Assembly: GCA_031271045.1 (NCBI GenBank)
Contig: JAISWO010000069.1
Coordinates: forward strand, 1-60,910
DNA: 60,910 nt
Direction of reading: 5' to 3'
DNA from: Tannerellaceae bacterium
Lineage (GTDB): Bacteria > Bacteroidota > Bacteroidia > Bacteroidales > Tannerellaceae
Shown: positions 42,874 through 52,137 of the stretch, one piece after another
Layout: every line of letters starts with the position of its first letter
Numbering within the stretch: the stretch's first letter is position 1
The notes under the pieces: model-generated
Databases searched by the model: none
What the model saw: only the letters and a program-made list of their open reading frames with translations
What the model was told of the DNA's origin: nothing
Program-made: the position numbers and the translations under genes

Positions 42874-43800
42874 TTGGAAGCTTATCAGCTTATCACCGTC
42901 CTGGGGCCGACGGCGTCGGGGAAAACCTCCTTCGCCGCCGCCCTGGCTCAGCGGTTGGACACTGAAATCATCAGCGCCGACTCGCGGCAGGTATACCGTT
43001 CGATGGACATAGGAACGGGCAAGGACATCGCCGACTATACGGTGAACGGGAAAGCCGTCCCCTACCACCTGATCGACATACGCGAGCCGGGATATAAATA
43101 TAATGTCTACGAATACCAGCACGACTTCGCCCGCGCATACCAGGCCGTGCGCGACAGGGGGAAACGGCCCGTCCTCTGCGGAGGGACAGGCATGTACATC
43201 GAAGCCGTACTGAAAGGATACCGCCTGCTCGACGTCCCTCCCAACCCGGAGCTCCGACGCTCGCTCGCCGGCAAACCCCTCGCCGAACTCGAAGCCTTAC
43301 TCGCCGCTTACAGGGCGCTCCACAACAAGACCGACGTCGACACCGCCCAACGCGCCATCCGCGCCATCGAGATCGAAGACTACTACCGCCACCAGGCGCC
43401 CCCGGCGAACGAATTCGCCCCCATCCACAGCCTCAACATCGGCATCCGCATCGACCGCGAAGCACGCCGCCAAAAGATCAGCCAACGCCTCCGCACCCGC
43501 ATCGAGGAAGGCTTGGTCGACGAAGTACAACAACTCCTCCGCTCCGGCATACCGCCGGAAGACCTCCTCTACTACGGATTGGAATACAAATACGTCACCC
43601 TCTACCTCACCGGCCGGCTCGCCCGCGAAGAAATGGTCGCCCAGCTGGAGATCGCCATCCACCAATTTGCCAAACGCCAGATGACCTGGTTCCGCGGAAT
43701 GGAACGCCGCGGGTGCACCATCCACTGGATAGATGCTTCGCTCCCCACTGCCGGAAAAATAAGTCTCGTCGAAGCCCTGCTCCGGCAGAACCAGCCTTGA
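42874..43800 (+). CDS. miaA: tRNA dimethylallyltransferase (TTG start)
   Basis: A 308-residue enzyme that prenylates A37 of tRNAs reading UNN codons. The phosphate loop is VLGPTASGKTSFAAAL. ISADSRQVYRSMDIGTGK (catalytic Asp), YHLIDIREPGYKYNVYEY and VLCGGTGMYIEAVLKGY follow. No ATG lies upstream within the frame; the start is TTG at 42874, 6 bases after the permease stop, giving the expected N-terminus. Probably co-transcribed with dnaG and the ABC exporter. Confidence 0.93.
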   Translation: MEAYQLITVLGPTASGKTSFAAALAQRLDTEIISADSRQVYRSMDIGTGKDIADYTVNGKAVPYHLIDIREPGYKYNVYEYQHDFARAYQAVRDRGKRPVLCGGTGMYIEAVLKGYRLLDVPPNPELRRSLAGKPLAELEALLAAYRALHNKTDVDTAQRAIRAIEIEDYYRHQAPPANEFAPIHSLNIGIRIDREARRQKISQRLRTRIEEGLVDEVQQLLRSGIPPEDLLYYGLEYKYVTLYLTGRLAREEMVAQLEIAIHQFAKRQMTWFRGMERRGCTIHWIDASLPTAGKISLVEALLRQNQP

Positions 43801-43868
43801 AGGCCTCCGGGTTAAGATTTATTAAGTAACCGGCCCGGCCTTTCATTTACAAAGCTGACGAATAATCT

Positions 43869-43876
43869 ATACATTT
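43869..43876 (+). promoter_or_regulatory. -7 box of the winged-helix gene
   Basis: TACATTTG, 28 bases before the ATG at 43905. Confidence 0.6.
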
Positions 43877-43904
43877 GCAGGCAGTAATCAAAAAAACCAG
43901 GAAT

Positions 43905-44105
43905 ATGATTGAACAAATCGGAACAAACGCCGGCCTCGTATGGAACATACTCAATGAAGGCGGCAGATTGAATCTCAAAGAAGTGAAGAAGGCGACCAAG
44001 ATCAAGACCGAAAAGGATCTGTACGCCGCCCTCGGCTGGCTGGCCAAAGAAGGCAAGCTCGCCTTCGAGGAATCAGAAGGAGACATATACATCTCGCTCC
44101 TCTGA
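43905..44105 (+). CDS. Small winged-helix protein (DUF2582-like)
   Basis: A 66-residue protein that fits a single winged helix-turn-helix: NAGLVWNILNEGGRLNLKEVKKATKIKTEKDLYAALGWLAKEGKL, then a beta wing (AFEESEGDIYISL). This matches the DUF2582 family common in Bacteroidetes and archaea. It may bind DNA, but no target is known. The ATG at 43905 agrees with the promoter, which sits inside the longer frame. A terminator follows. Confidence 0.8.
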   Translation: MIEQIGTNAGLVWNILNEGGRLNLKEVKKATKIKTEKDLYAALGWLAKEGKLAFEESEGDIYISLL

Positions 44106-44125
44106 TTCGCTGACCCTCAAATCAA

Positions 44126-44165
44126 AACTTCCGGCCAAACCCAGTTTGTCCGGAAGTTTTTTTAT
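44126..44165 (+). terminator. Intrinsic terminator after the winged-helix gene
   Basis: AACTTCCGG and CCGGAAGTT form a 9-bp stem followed by seven or more T. Confidence 0.85.
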
Positions 44166-44313
44166 CTACACCGGGCAATTGGCGGGCACTCTTGATTGTG
44201 ATAATGAGGACAAGATCCGTACCTCAAAAAAGGATACGAGCTCATACATACATTTTTTAACAGGAACTTTGATTTTTTTTCCGAAAAACTCTTGTTCGTA
44301 CAAAATCCTTTTG

Positions 44314-44321
44314 TATATTTG
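44314..44321 (+). promoter_or_regulatory. -7 box of DUF6261 gene no. 3
   Basis: TATATTTG, 49 bases before the ATG, with TTG about 20 bases upstream of it. Confidence 0.6.
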
Positions 44322-44370
44322 CCGCGATCCATATAATATTTAATGTACAAATCAAAAAAAAATCAATGTC

Positions 44371-45192
44371 ATGAAAGTTATCCGAATCCCCATCAGGAAT
44401 CTTCACAACGAGGAACTGTTTAATCTCCTTGTAGAACTTAGAGACCTTATCGAACGTTTCGATGCCGGCAAAATCGGAATTGAAAAACTGTTCTTACAAC
44501 TTCTTGTACTGCTCGACAAGGCCGACAAGCTGCTGATCGTACTCCGCAAAAGCGTCTACACCAAAGACATCGAAGCCGCCGACAAAAAGCGCGACAAGCT
44601 CGTTCGCGGTCTCATCAACCTGGTGAAAGCCATGCAAAACCAGCCCAGCGCCGCCATGCAAAAAGCCGCCGAACGACTCTTCAACCTCCTCAGGGAATAC
44701 CGCGAACCGATCCTGCGAGGCACCTATGTCGAAGAATCTGCCGCCCTCTACAACCTGCTCGAAGACCTCCGCACCAAATATACAGCCGACGTCACCGCCC
44801 TGCAACTGACCACCTGGGTGACCGCCATCGACCAGGCCGAACAGGAATTCCTCACCCTCTGGGCCGGACGCAAAGACGAAAGCGTAGCCAAACCCAAGGA
44901 AGAGCTGACCCAAGTCTACGCACAGATCGAAATCCTCTACAACGCCATCATCACCCAGCTCGACATCACCCTCCTGGCCGACGGTCTGGGAGGAGACTTC
45001 GCCGCCGACCCGGAAAGCCTCGACACCGACGACCATGATGACAACAAACCTTTTGCCCCCGAAACTCACGGAAATATCGTCTACAACTTTGTTCTTGACC
45101 TGAACGAAACAATCAAGAAATACCGTAACCTCTTGCAATACCGCGCCGGGCGACGCAGCAAGAACCCGGACAACGAAACAGAAGAATTTTGA
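44371..45192 (+). CDS. DUF6261-family protein no. 3 (helical part only)
   Basis: A 273-residue cytosolic protein, predicted helical almost throughout. It shares the family pattern D(I/A)xxAADxxRDxLVRGLI, ALYNLLEDLRTKY and AxxEFLTLWAxR with DUF6261 proteins. It lacks the beta-rich C-terminal domain of the other two paralogues: after an acidic stretch (DPESLDTDDHDDN) it ends with another helix (NFVLDLNETIKKYRNLLQY). It has its own promoter and terminator. Array 3 begins about 110 bp after its stop. Function unknown. Confidence 0.72.
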   Translation: MKVIRIPIRNLHNEELFNLLVELRDLIERFDAGKIGIEKLFLQLLVLLDKADKLLIVLRKSVYTKDIEAADKKRDKLVRGLINLVKAMQNQPSAAMQKAAERLFNLLREYREPILRGTYVEESAALYNLLEDLRTKYTADVTALQLTTWVTAIDQAEQEFLTLWAGRKDESVAKPKEELTQVYAQIEILYNAIITQLDITLLADGLGGDFAADPESLDTDDHDDNKPFAPETHGNIVYNFVLDLNETIKKYRNLLQYRAGRRSKNPDNETEEF

Positions 45193-45221
45193 TCCGCCAT
45201 CAGAAAGGAGAACTAATTACC

Positions 45222-45262
45222 GACAGCCACCCATCGAAAGAGAAGGTGGCTGTCCTTTTTTC
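45222..45262 (+). terminator. Intrinsic terminator of DUF6261 gene no. 3
   Basis: GACAGCCACC and GGTGGCTGTC pair over 10 bp, followed by C and six or seven T. It separates the gene from array 3, so the array is not in the main mRNA. Confidence 0.9.
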
Positions 45263-45300
45263 ATCCCCCCAACCCCTACCCTCCCCAAAAGGAAAAAACC

Positions 45301-45640
45301 TGCCGGCAAGCCAGGCACAACAGTGCTTAATCCCCCGACAAGCGTCGGCAAGCCGGGCACAACAGTGCTTACCCCCCCGACAACCGTAGGGAACCCGGCA
45401 GCATTGTGCCCGGACCCCCGACAACTGTCAGCCGACTAAGCAGCATTGTGCCAGGATCCCCGACAATCGTCGGCCGACCAAGCAGCATTGTGCCTGACCC
45501 CCCGACAATCGTCAGCCGACTAAGCAGCATTGTGCCTGACTCCCCGACAACCGTCGGCCGACCAAGCACAACGCTGTCGGCTTCCCCACGGTTGTCGGGG
45601 GGCTAAGCACTGCTGTGCCAGGCTTCCCGACACCCCGTCT
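45301..45640. repeat. Array 3: eight to nine 42-bp units, dyads every 21 bp
   Basis: Two dyads alternate. Type A is CCGAC-N4-GTCGG, centred at 45341.5, 45383.5, 45424.5, 45466.5, 45508.5, 45550.5 and about 45591.5. Type B is GCAGCATTGTGC or GCACAACAGTGC, centred at 45320.5, 45362.5, 45403.5, 45445.5, 45487.5, 45529.5, 45571.5 and 45612.5. Adjacent centres are 21 bp apart, with two steps of 20. The A loop is AAnC in most units but GGTT in the last clear one (inverted). Type B also appears in both orientations. No gene is visible from 45263 to 45765. Confidence 0.93.
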
Positions 45641-45739
45641 TCCCTGTCCCACAAGCCCAAGCCGGGCCCAAAAAAATGCACCCGACAGAAATTCTGAAGC
45701 AAAATGACGCAACATATTGCTACATTCGAATCAAAAACC

Positions 45740-45747
45740 TACTTTTG
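45740..45747 (+). promoter_or_regulatory. -7 box of the zapA locus
   Basis: TACTTTTG, 18 bases before the ATG at 45766, with a TTG about 20 bases further upstream. Confidence 0.55.
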
Positions 45748-45765
45748 TGGAGAATTTGGCACGAA

Positions 45766-46059
45766 ATGACCGAAGATCAGAAAAAATTGCTGGCTGTATT
45801 CGAAGTCAGGGTTCGCGATCTGATCACACATTGTGAACAACAAAAACAGAAGATAAGCGAACTCTCACGCTCCCTGGAAACAAAAAACACGGAGCTGCAG
45901 CAAGCAATGCAGACGATCCAGGCATGGCAAACCAAATACGACAGCCTGCTCACGGCGCAAATCATCTCCGCCGGCGAAACGGAAACAAAAAGCGCCCGGA
46001 AAAGACTGTCGAAATTAGTGCGGGAAGTAGAGATGTGCATTGCCCTGTTAAACGAATAA
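45766..46059 (+). CDS. Small coiled-coil protein upstream of zapA
   Basis: A 97-residue protein. Residues 20-55 (CEQQKQKISELSRSLETKNTEL...) form a coiled coil, followed by a basic segment KSARKRLSKLVREVEMCIALLNE. Position directly before zapA (5-base gap) and the coiled coil suggest a partner of ZapA in Z-ring organisation, comparable in role to ZapB; this is inference. The start MTEDQKKLL at 45766 agrees with the promoter box, which lies inside the longer frame. Confidence 0.75.
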   Translation: MTEDQKKLLAVFEVRVRDLITHCEQQKQKISELSRSLETKNTELQQAMQTIQAWQTKYDSLLTAQIISAGETETKSARKRLSKLVREVEMCIALLNE

Positions 46060-46064
46060 AAGCA

Positions 46065-46367
46065 ATGAACAACGAAAAATTTCTTATACATATAGACATA
46101 GCCGACAAAACCTACCCCCTGAGGATCTACCGCAAGGACGAGGAAATGGCCCGTAAAGCCGCCAAACAAATAAAAAACCTGGCACAACAATACGGAGCAA
46201 AATATCTGAAATCGGTGAGAAACGATAAAGACATACTGGCTATGGTAGCCTTTCAGTTGTCAGTCGAAAAACTGCAACAGGAAGAAAGAAATGATACCAC
46301 CCCTTTTATAGACAAGATACAACAAATGATTCACTTAATGGAAACCTGCTTAGACGACAACAAGTGA
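46065..46367 (+). CDS. zapA: Cell division protein ZapA
   Basis: A 100-residue ZapA-family protein that bundles FtsZ filaments. The N-terminal globular part reads KFLIHIDIADKTYPLRIYRKDEEMARKAAKQI, the usual ZapA start. The second half, with MVAFQLSVEKLQQEE, is the dimerising helix. The ATG at 46065 follows the upstream coiled-coil gene by 5 bases. Confidence 0.87.
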   Translation: MNNEKFLIHIDIADKTYPLRIYRKDEEMARKAAKQIKNLAQQYGAKYLKSVRNDKDILAMVAFQLSVEKLQQEERNDTTPFIDKIQQMIHLMETCLDDNK

Positions 46368-46476
46368 ACACGCATCGCTATAAAAAGGCCCCTCCCCGCA
46401 CCGCAGACACCCCAAGGCAAAGCCAGGGACGTGAAGCAGGCGCTTTTTTTATACATATAAATATGAACAACTAAAA
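46368..46476 (+). other. zapA-rny intergenic region, possible structured RNA or terminator
   Basis: It contains a C-rich tract and AAGGCAAAGCCAGG, then ends with GCAGGCGCTTTTTTTAT. ATAAAAAGGC near 46380 can pair with GCGCTTTTTTTAT, closing a domain of about 70 nt. The neighbourhood of zapA is where 6S RNA sits in other bacteria, but I cannot draw the 6S shape here. I see no promoter box of its own. Confidence 0.3.
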
Positions 46477-48027
46477 ATGATACAAAATATGGAACTCATG
46501 TATATAAGCATATCCATAGCGACCTTCCTCATCGGAGGAGCGCTGGTGTGGACATTAACACGTTACGTCTTCAAATCGAAATTTGAGCACATCCTCAAAG
46601 AAGCCGAAAAAGAAGCCGAAACAATGAAGAAAAACAAAATGCTCGAAGTGAAAGAAAAATTCCTCCACCTCAAGTCCGACCTCGACAAACAAGTCACGGC
46701 ACGCAACGCCAAAATACAATCCGCCGAAGCCAGACTCAAACAAAAGGAACTCACCATCACCCAACGACAGGAAGACCTCCAGCGCCGTAACAACGAACTG
46801 GAAAACGTAAAAGACAACCTCGCCGCACAACTCGACCTGGTCGAAAAAAAGAAACACGAACTCGACAAAATGCACTCCCGCCAAGTCGAACAACTCGAAC
46901 TCCTCTCCGGCCTCTCAGCCGAAGAAGCCAAAGACCGCCTGATCGAATCACTCAAAGAAGAAGCTAAATCACAAGCCACCTCCTACGTGAACGAAATCGT
47001 CGAAGAATCCAAGATGACAGCCAGCAAAGAAGCCAAGAAAATCGTCATCCAAACCATCCAGCGCGTCGCCACCGAAACAGCCATCGAGAACTCCGTCACC
47101 GTCTTCCACATCGAATCCGACGAAATCAAAGGACGCATCATCGGACGCGAAGGACGCAACATCCGCGCCCTCGAAGCCGCCACCGGCATCGAAATCGTCG
47201 TCGACGACACCCCCGAAGCCATCGTCCTCTCCGGCTTCGACCCCATACGCCGCGAAGTCGCCCGCCTCGCCCTCCACCAACTCGTACAGGACGGACGCAT
47301 ACACCCGGCGCGCATCGAAGAGATCGTCGCCAAAGTACGCAAACAAGTCGAAGAAGAAGTCATCGAAACCGGCAAACGAACCGTCATCGACCTCGGCGTC
47401 CACGGCCTGCACCCCGAACTCGTCCGCCTGATCGGAAAAATGAAATACCGCTCATCCTACGGACAAAACCTCCTCCAGCACGCCCGCGAAACAGCCAACC
47501 TCTGCGCCATCATGGCCTCCGAACTCGGCCTGAACCCCAAAAAAGCCAAACGCGCCGGCCTGCTGCACGACATCGGCAAAGTACCCGACGATGAACCCGA
47601 ATTGCCGCACGCCATCCTCGGCATGAAGCTCTGCGAGAAGTACAAAGAAAAACCCGACATCTGTAACGCCGTCGGAGCACACCACGACGAAACAGAAATG
47701 CAAACCCTCCTCGCCCCCATCGTCCAAGTCTGCGACGCCATCTCAGGAGCACGACCCGGAGCACGCCGCGAAATCGTCGAAGCCTACATCAAACGCCTCA
47801 ACGACCTCGAACAGCTCGCCCTGGCCTACCCCGGCGTAATGAAAACCTACGCCATACAAGCCGGCCGCGAACTGCGCGTCATCGTCGGAGCCGACAAAAT
47901 AGACGACAAAGCCACCGAAAACCTCTCCAACGAGATAGCAAAAAAAATCCAGGACGAAATGACCTACCCCGGACAAGTCAAAATCACCGTCATCCGCGAA
48001 ACCCGCTCCGTCAGCTACGCCAAATGA
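46477..48027 (+). CDS. rny: Ribonuclease Y
   Basis: A 516-residue membrane-anchored endoribonuclease that starts mRNA decay. The N-terminal helix (about 8-27) is followed by a long coiled coil (35-155), then the KH domain ([19 protein letters not shown]). The HD domain has [17 protein letters not shown] and [13 protein letters not shown], with the metal-binding His-Asp pair. coaX overlaps its stop by 4 bases. Confidence 0.96.
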   Translation: MIQNMELMYISISIATFLIGGALVWTLTRYVFKSKFEHILKEAEKEAETMKKNKMLEVKEKFLHLKSDLDKQVTARNAKIQSAEARLKQKELTITQRQEDLQRRNNELENVKDNLAAQLDLVEKKKHELDKMHSRQVEQLELLSGLSAEEAKDRLIESLKEEAKSQATSYVNEIVEESKMTASKEAKKIVIQTIQRVATETAIENSVTVFHIESDEIKGRIIGREGRNIRALEAATGIEIVVDDTPEAIVLSGFDPIRREVARLALHQLVQDGRIHPARIEEIVAKVRKQVEEEVIETGKRTVIDLGVHGLHPELVRLIGKMKYRSSYGQNLLQHARETANLCAIMASELGLNPKKAKRAGLLHDIGKVPDDEPELPHAILGMKLCEKYKEKPDICNAVGAHHDETEMQTLLAPIVQVCDAISGARPGARREIVEAYIKRLNDLEQLALAYPGVMKTYAIQAGRELRVIVGADKIDDKATENLSNEIAKKIQDEMTYPGQVKITVIRETRSVSYAK

Positions 48028-48785
48028 ACCTCATCGTCGAACAGGGCAATACAACCACCAAAGTAGCCGTCTACCACCCGGAAGGACAGATAGCCACCTC
48101 GCACGTCTACAAAAAATTTCAGACGTCGGACCTGCAACCTTTCTTCCACCAGTACAGGCTGACGCAAGGCATCCTCTCGACCGTCATCGAGCCCGACCGC
48201 CGGCTACTCTCCTACCTCGGCGACGCACTGCCCTGCTTCCTCTTCTTCGACGAAAAAGTCCGGCTCCCCATCGACGTACGCTACCAGACACCCCACACCC
48301 TGGGAAAAGACCGCCTGGCCGCCACCGTCGGCGCCGCCTGGCTGCAACCCCGGAAAGACATCCTCATCATCGACGCCGGAACCGCCATCACATACGAACT
48401 GCTCGAATCCTCAGGCATCTACCACGGTGGCAACATCTCCCCCGGCATGACCACCCGCTTCAAAGCCCTCCACCAATTCACCGGCCAACTCCCCCTCGTG
48501 CACGAAGACGAAGACGACAACAAAGACATCCCCTTGGTCGGATACAGCACCCTGACCGCCCTCCAAGCCGGAGTCGTGCGCGGAATCATCTACGAAATGG
48601 ACGGCTACATCAACGACCTGCGCCGGAAATACCCCGGCCTTTTGGTTTTTTTAACAGGAGGCCATTCGTTTTATTTTGCAAGACGACTAAAAAACACCAT
48701 CTTTGCAGACATTAATTTAGTATTGACAGGATTAAATCGAATCTTAGAGTACAATGTTGAGAATAAAGAAAGTAGTAGTTGTTAG
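48024..48785 (+). CDS. coaX: Type III pantothenate kinase
   Basis: A 253-residue ASKHA-fold kinase for the first step of coenzyme A synthesis. Motifs: [16 protein letters not shown] (phosphate 1), [31 protein letters not shown] and [19 protein letters not shown]. The start overlaps the rny stop (ATGA). The last 32 bases overlap the next gene in another frame. Confidence 0.94.
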   Translation: MNLIVEQGNTTTKVAVYHPEGQIATSHVYKKFQTSDLQPFFHQYRLTQGILSTVIEPDRRLLSYLGDALPCFLFFDEKVRLPIDVRYQTPHTLGKDRLAATVGAAWLQPRKDILIIDAGTAITYELLESSGIYHGGNISPGMTTRFKALHQFTGQLPLVHEDEDDNKDIPLVGYSTLTALQAGVVRGIIYEMDGYINDLRRKYPGLLVFLTGGHSFYFARRLKNTIFADINLVLTGLNRILEYNVENKESSSC

Positions 48786-49998
48786 TATTCTTGTCATGAT
48801 CCCGTTGACAATGTGGGCACAGAACAATACGAACTCGCCCTACACCCGATACGGTTACGGCGAATTAGCAGACCGTTCCTTCGGAGCAGGACGGGCAATG
48901 GGAGGATTAGGTTTTGGGATGCGCTCCAACCGGCAGATCAACCCCATGAATCCCGCATCCTACACCAGCACAGACTCGCTCACCTTCCTTTTCGACTTCG
49001 GCATAGCCGGACAACTGTCGTGGTTTGACGACGGCACAAACCGGGAAAAACACATGAACGGCAACCTCGAATACGCCGCCATACAATTCCCCGTCCACCG
49101 CCGGATCGCCCTCAGCGCCGGACTCCTCCCCTACACCTACGTAGGCTATGACTACGGCTCCACACAAACCTCCGCAGACGGGATCACCTACATCGAACGC
49201 TTCACAGGCAGCGGCGGACTAAACGAATTCTACGCAGGACTATCCTTAGACCTGTGGAAGAAACGTCTTTCCATCGGAGCCAACGCAAGTTACCTGTTCG
49301 GACGCATCGCACACAACCAACTGATGACGCTGGACGGCACAACAAACAACCAGAGCCACTATCAAACCCTGCAAGTCAACGACATCAAACTGACCCTGGG
49401 TATTCAATACACACAACAGCTAAGCGCAAGCGAACATTACACATTAGGCCTCGCCTTTTCGCCCGCCAAACAGTTGAATACCACCTCGTCGGATATCATC
49501 GTGAACGGAGGCGCAGGTACGGCAGACACAGTGCAAGTAACCAATTCCGTATTCGACCTGCCCAACACCCTGGGCACAGGAATATCGTACGTCAAACAGA
49601 ACAAACTAACCCTGGGCGCCGATTTCCTGTATGAAACCTGGGGACAAGCCCGCTACTTCGACCAAAAAGGACAATTAAAAAACAGAATGCGCCTCGCTTT
49701 GGGTTCGGAATTTATCCCCAACCACCAGAACAGAAATATCTTTAGCAGGATAAGATACCGCGCAGGACTTCGATACAGCAACTCCTACCTGCAAATAAAC
49801 AACAATAGCTATAATGAATACGGCGCAAGTATCGGATTCGGCATACCCTTCGTTGATAACCGCTCGTTTCTGAACCTGTCTTTCGAATACGTAAAGATAA
49901 AGCCGGACACAAGAATACTGATTGATGAACAATATTTCCGCTTCACAGTAAATTATACCTTTAACGAACGATGGTTCTTTCAGCGGAAAGTTGACTAA
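48754..49998 (+). CDS. Outer-membrane beta-barrel protein (FadL/PorV-like shape)
   Basis: A 414-residue protein with a Sec signal ([23 protein letters not shown]). The mature N-terminus NTNSPYTRYGYGELADRSFGAGRAMGGLGFG and the run of amphipathic strands to FRFTVNYTFNERWFF indicate an outer-membrane barrel of the FadL/PorV/PorQ type, conserved behind coaX in Bacteroides. Its role is not known. It overlaps coaX by 32 bases. Confidence 0.78.
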   Translation: MLRIKKVVVVSILVMIPLTMWAQNNTNSPYTRYGYGELADRSFGAGRAMGGLGFGMRSNRQINPMNPASYTSTDSLTFLFDFGIAGQLSWFDDGTNREKHMNGNLEYAAIQFPVHRRIALSAGLLPYTYVGYDYGSTQTSADGITYIERFTGSGGLNEFYAGLSLDLWKKRLSIGANASYLFGRIAHNQLMTLDGTTNNQSHYQTLQVNDIKLTLGIQYTQQLSASEHYTLGLAFSPAKQLNTTSSDIIVNGGAGTADTVQVTNSVFDLPNTLGTGISYVKQNKLTLGADFLYETWGQARYFDQKGQLKNRMRLALGSEFIPNHQNRNIFSRIRYRAGLRYSNSYLQINNNSYNEYGASIGFGIPFVDNRSFLNLSFEYVKIKPDTRILIDEQYFRFTVNYTFNERWFFQRKVD

Positions 49999-50050
49999 CA
50001 TTATACAGGTCATAAATAAATGGGTCATAAACAAAAAAGAATAATAAATT

Positions 50051-51406
50051 ATGAAAATCAAAGTATTTCTACTTGCCGTCGGATGTCTGATAGGAATGTC
50101 CGGCGTTCACGCACAAAAAGGAGTAGACACCGGTACTCCCTTTGGTTCAGGTGAAGACAGTATTAACTGTATCAAAAACATCAGCCTCTTTACGCCCTAT
50201 GCAAAAAATGGGAACTTCAGAGATGCCCTTGAATTCTGGAAAATAGCATACGAAGAATGTCCCGCAGCTACGAAAGACCTATATTTATACGGAGTGCGTA
50301 TCGTAGGCTGGCAGATTGACAACGAAACAGACCCGGTCAAGAAAGCCGCGCTTATCGAAGACCTGTTAGCGGTCTATGACAAACGTATCAAATATTTCGG
50401 CAAAGAACCCCGGTACGAAAAAGACTGGATCATCGGACGCAAAGCGCAAGACTACGTTCAGCGGCTGGGCGAAAAAGCCAACATGGAACTGCTATACGGC
50501 TGGTTGAAAGAAGCCGTCGACGAATACGGCGACCAGACCGATATCATGGCCGTATCCTATTATATGTATGCTTCCAACCAATTACTGGTGGCCAACCCAT
50601 CCCACAAGGAAACCTACATTCAGGACTACCTCAAGATATCAGCCATACTGGATGCACAAATAACCGCAGCAGCAGACGAAAAAGAACTGAACAATATTAA
50701 AACCGTCAAATCAGGTTTGGACAACGGCTTTGCCAACAGCGGCGCCGCCGACTGCGAAACATTGCAAAGACTCTATGCCGATAAAGTAGAACAAAACAAA
50801 GACAACCTACCCTATCTGAAAGAATCCATAACCCTGCTGAGAAGGATGCGTTGCAACGAAATAGGAGCCTACTTCGCCGCCGCAACCTACGCATACCAGC
50901 TCGAACCAACAGCAGAATCAGCCATGGGACTTGCCCGGAAAGCCGTACAGGATAAGGATTACAACAAAGCTATCACCCTGTTCGAAGAAGCCGCCAACAT
51001 GGAAACAGACGATACCGTAAAAGCAGAAGACTATTACCTGATAGCCATGCTGTCGTTCGAACAAAACAGCTACTCCAAAGCAAGACAATACTGCCTGAAA
51101 GCCATCGAAACAAATCCCAATTACGGAAGCCCCTATCTACTCATTGGAAAAATGTATGCCGCTACGGCCAGTAGCATCTATCCCGATGACACTGTATTGA
51201 GGAAAACCGTTTACTATGCCGCCACCGACAAATTCGAAAGAGCGCGGCAGGTAGACCCCAGCGTAGCAGAAGAAGCCGGCAAGCTGATCAGCTCCTACCG
51301 CTCATACTACCCCTCTACCGAAGAAATATTCATGCACCCCGACCTGGAAAAAGGCAAATCATTCACAGTCGGAGGATGGATAGGCGAGCGTACAACAATC
51401 AGATAA
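50051..51406 (+). CDS. Exported TPR protein
   Basis: A 451-residue protein with signal MKIKVFLLAVGCLIGMSGVHAQ. TPR units are clear between about 285 and 385 (GLARKAVQDKDYNKAITLFEEAANME; AMLSFEQNSYSKARQYCLKAIETNPNYGSPYLLIGKMY). It is likely periplasmic or outer-membrane attached. It is encoded right before lptC, with no gap, and after an outer-membrane barrel, so a role in envelope assembly is plausible but inferred. Confidence 0.82.
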   Translation: MKIKVFLLAVGCLIGMSGVHAQKGVDTGTPFGSGEDSINCIKNISLFTPYAKNGNFRDALEFWKIAYEECPAATKDLYLYGVRIVGWQIDNETDPVKKAALIEDLLAVYDKRIKYFGKEPRYEKDWIIGRKAQDYVQRLGEKANMELLYGWLKEAVDEYGDQTDIMAVSYYMYASNQLLVANPSHKETYIQDYLKISAILDAQITAAADEKELNNIKTVKSGLDNGFANSGAADCETLQRLYADKVEQNKDNLPYLKESITLLRRMRCNEIGAYFAAATYAYQLEPTAESAMGLARKAVQDKDYNKAITLFEEAANMETDDTVKAEDYYLIAMLSFEQNSYSKARQYCLKAIETNPNYGSPYLLIGKMYAATASSIYPDDTVLRKTVYYAATDKFERARQVDPSVAEEAGKLISSYRSYYPSTEEIFMHPDLEKGKSFTVGGWIGERTTIR

Positions 51407-52039
51407 ATGACGGGGAAAATCATTGCAGATAAACCAAGAAAAAGAGACATGGCGATTATCGTACGGATAAGCGCCATGTCTCTTCTCCTTTTTGTATCCT
51501 GTACCGGAGAACAACAGGAAAGTGTAGAAGTATCATTCGACCCGGAGCATACCTACACCATGAAAACAACAAATGTCTCGACCCTCGTATCCGACTCAGG
51601 TATCACCCGCTACCGGGCAAACGCCAAAGAATGGCTCATATTCGAAAAAGCAAACGACCCCTACTGGTATTTCCCGGAAGGCATTTACTTAGAACAATTC
51701 GATACACTCTTCCAAGTCAAAGCAAGCATAAAAGCCGACACCGCCTATTACTACAAAAAACAGGAACTATGGAAAGGCATAGGAAATGTGGAGATGAGAA
51801 GCTTAGACAATGAATACTTCACCACCTCCCTGATATACTGGGACCAGAAATCGCAAAAAATATATTCGGACCAATACATACGCATCGAACAGCAAGATAA
51901 AGTAATCACCGGAATAGGATTCGAATCAAACCAATCCATGACAGAATACAATATATTCAATACTACAGGCATATTCCCCATAAACGAAACACCGGCCGAC
52001 ACAACCCAAACGGAAAAACAAGCCGGACCAGACAACTAA
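51407..52039 (+). CDS. lptC: LPS export protein LptC
   Basis: A 210-residue (or 196-residue) protein of the LptC family, which links the LptB2FG pump to the periplasmic LptA bridge. A hydrophobic segment ends with LLLFVSCTGE, a lipobox, so it is anchored as a lipoprotein here. The beta-jellyroll contains WLIFEKANDPYWYFPEGIYLEQFD and VEMRSLDNEYFTTSLIYWDQKSQKIYSD, the usual LptC pattern. The first ATG directly abuts the TPR stop; a second ATG at 51449, after a purine-rich stretch, is equally possible. Confidence 0.85.
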   Translation: MTGKIIADKPRKRDMAIIVRISAMSLLLFVSCTGEQQESVEVSFDPEHTYTMKTTNVSTLVSDSGITRYRANAKEWLIFEKANDPYWYFPEGIYLEQFDTLFQVKASIKADTAYYYKKQELWKGIGNVEMRSLDNEYFTTSLIYWDQKSQKIYSDQYIRIEQQDKVITGIGFESNQSMTEYNIFNTTGIFPINETPADTTQTEKQAGPDN

Positions 52040-52137
52040 CAAACAAAAAGAAGCAAGAAAAAGATGAGGCAAATCCTTTTTTTCTTATCTTCGTGCCCTT
52101 AAATGATAATATAAACTTAAAAAACAAAAAAAGATAA

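Noticed and set aside
8304..45640. Arrays 1-4 as CRISPR arrays
   Set aside because: The segments between dyads are themselves repeated, not unique spacers, unit lengths are constant, and there are no cas genes.
46368..46476. 6S RNA gene after zapA
   Set aside because: The spacer is too short and I cannot fold the long stem with central bubble.
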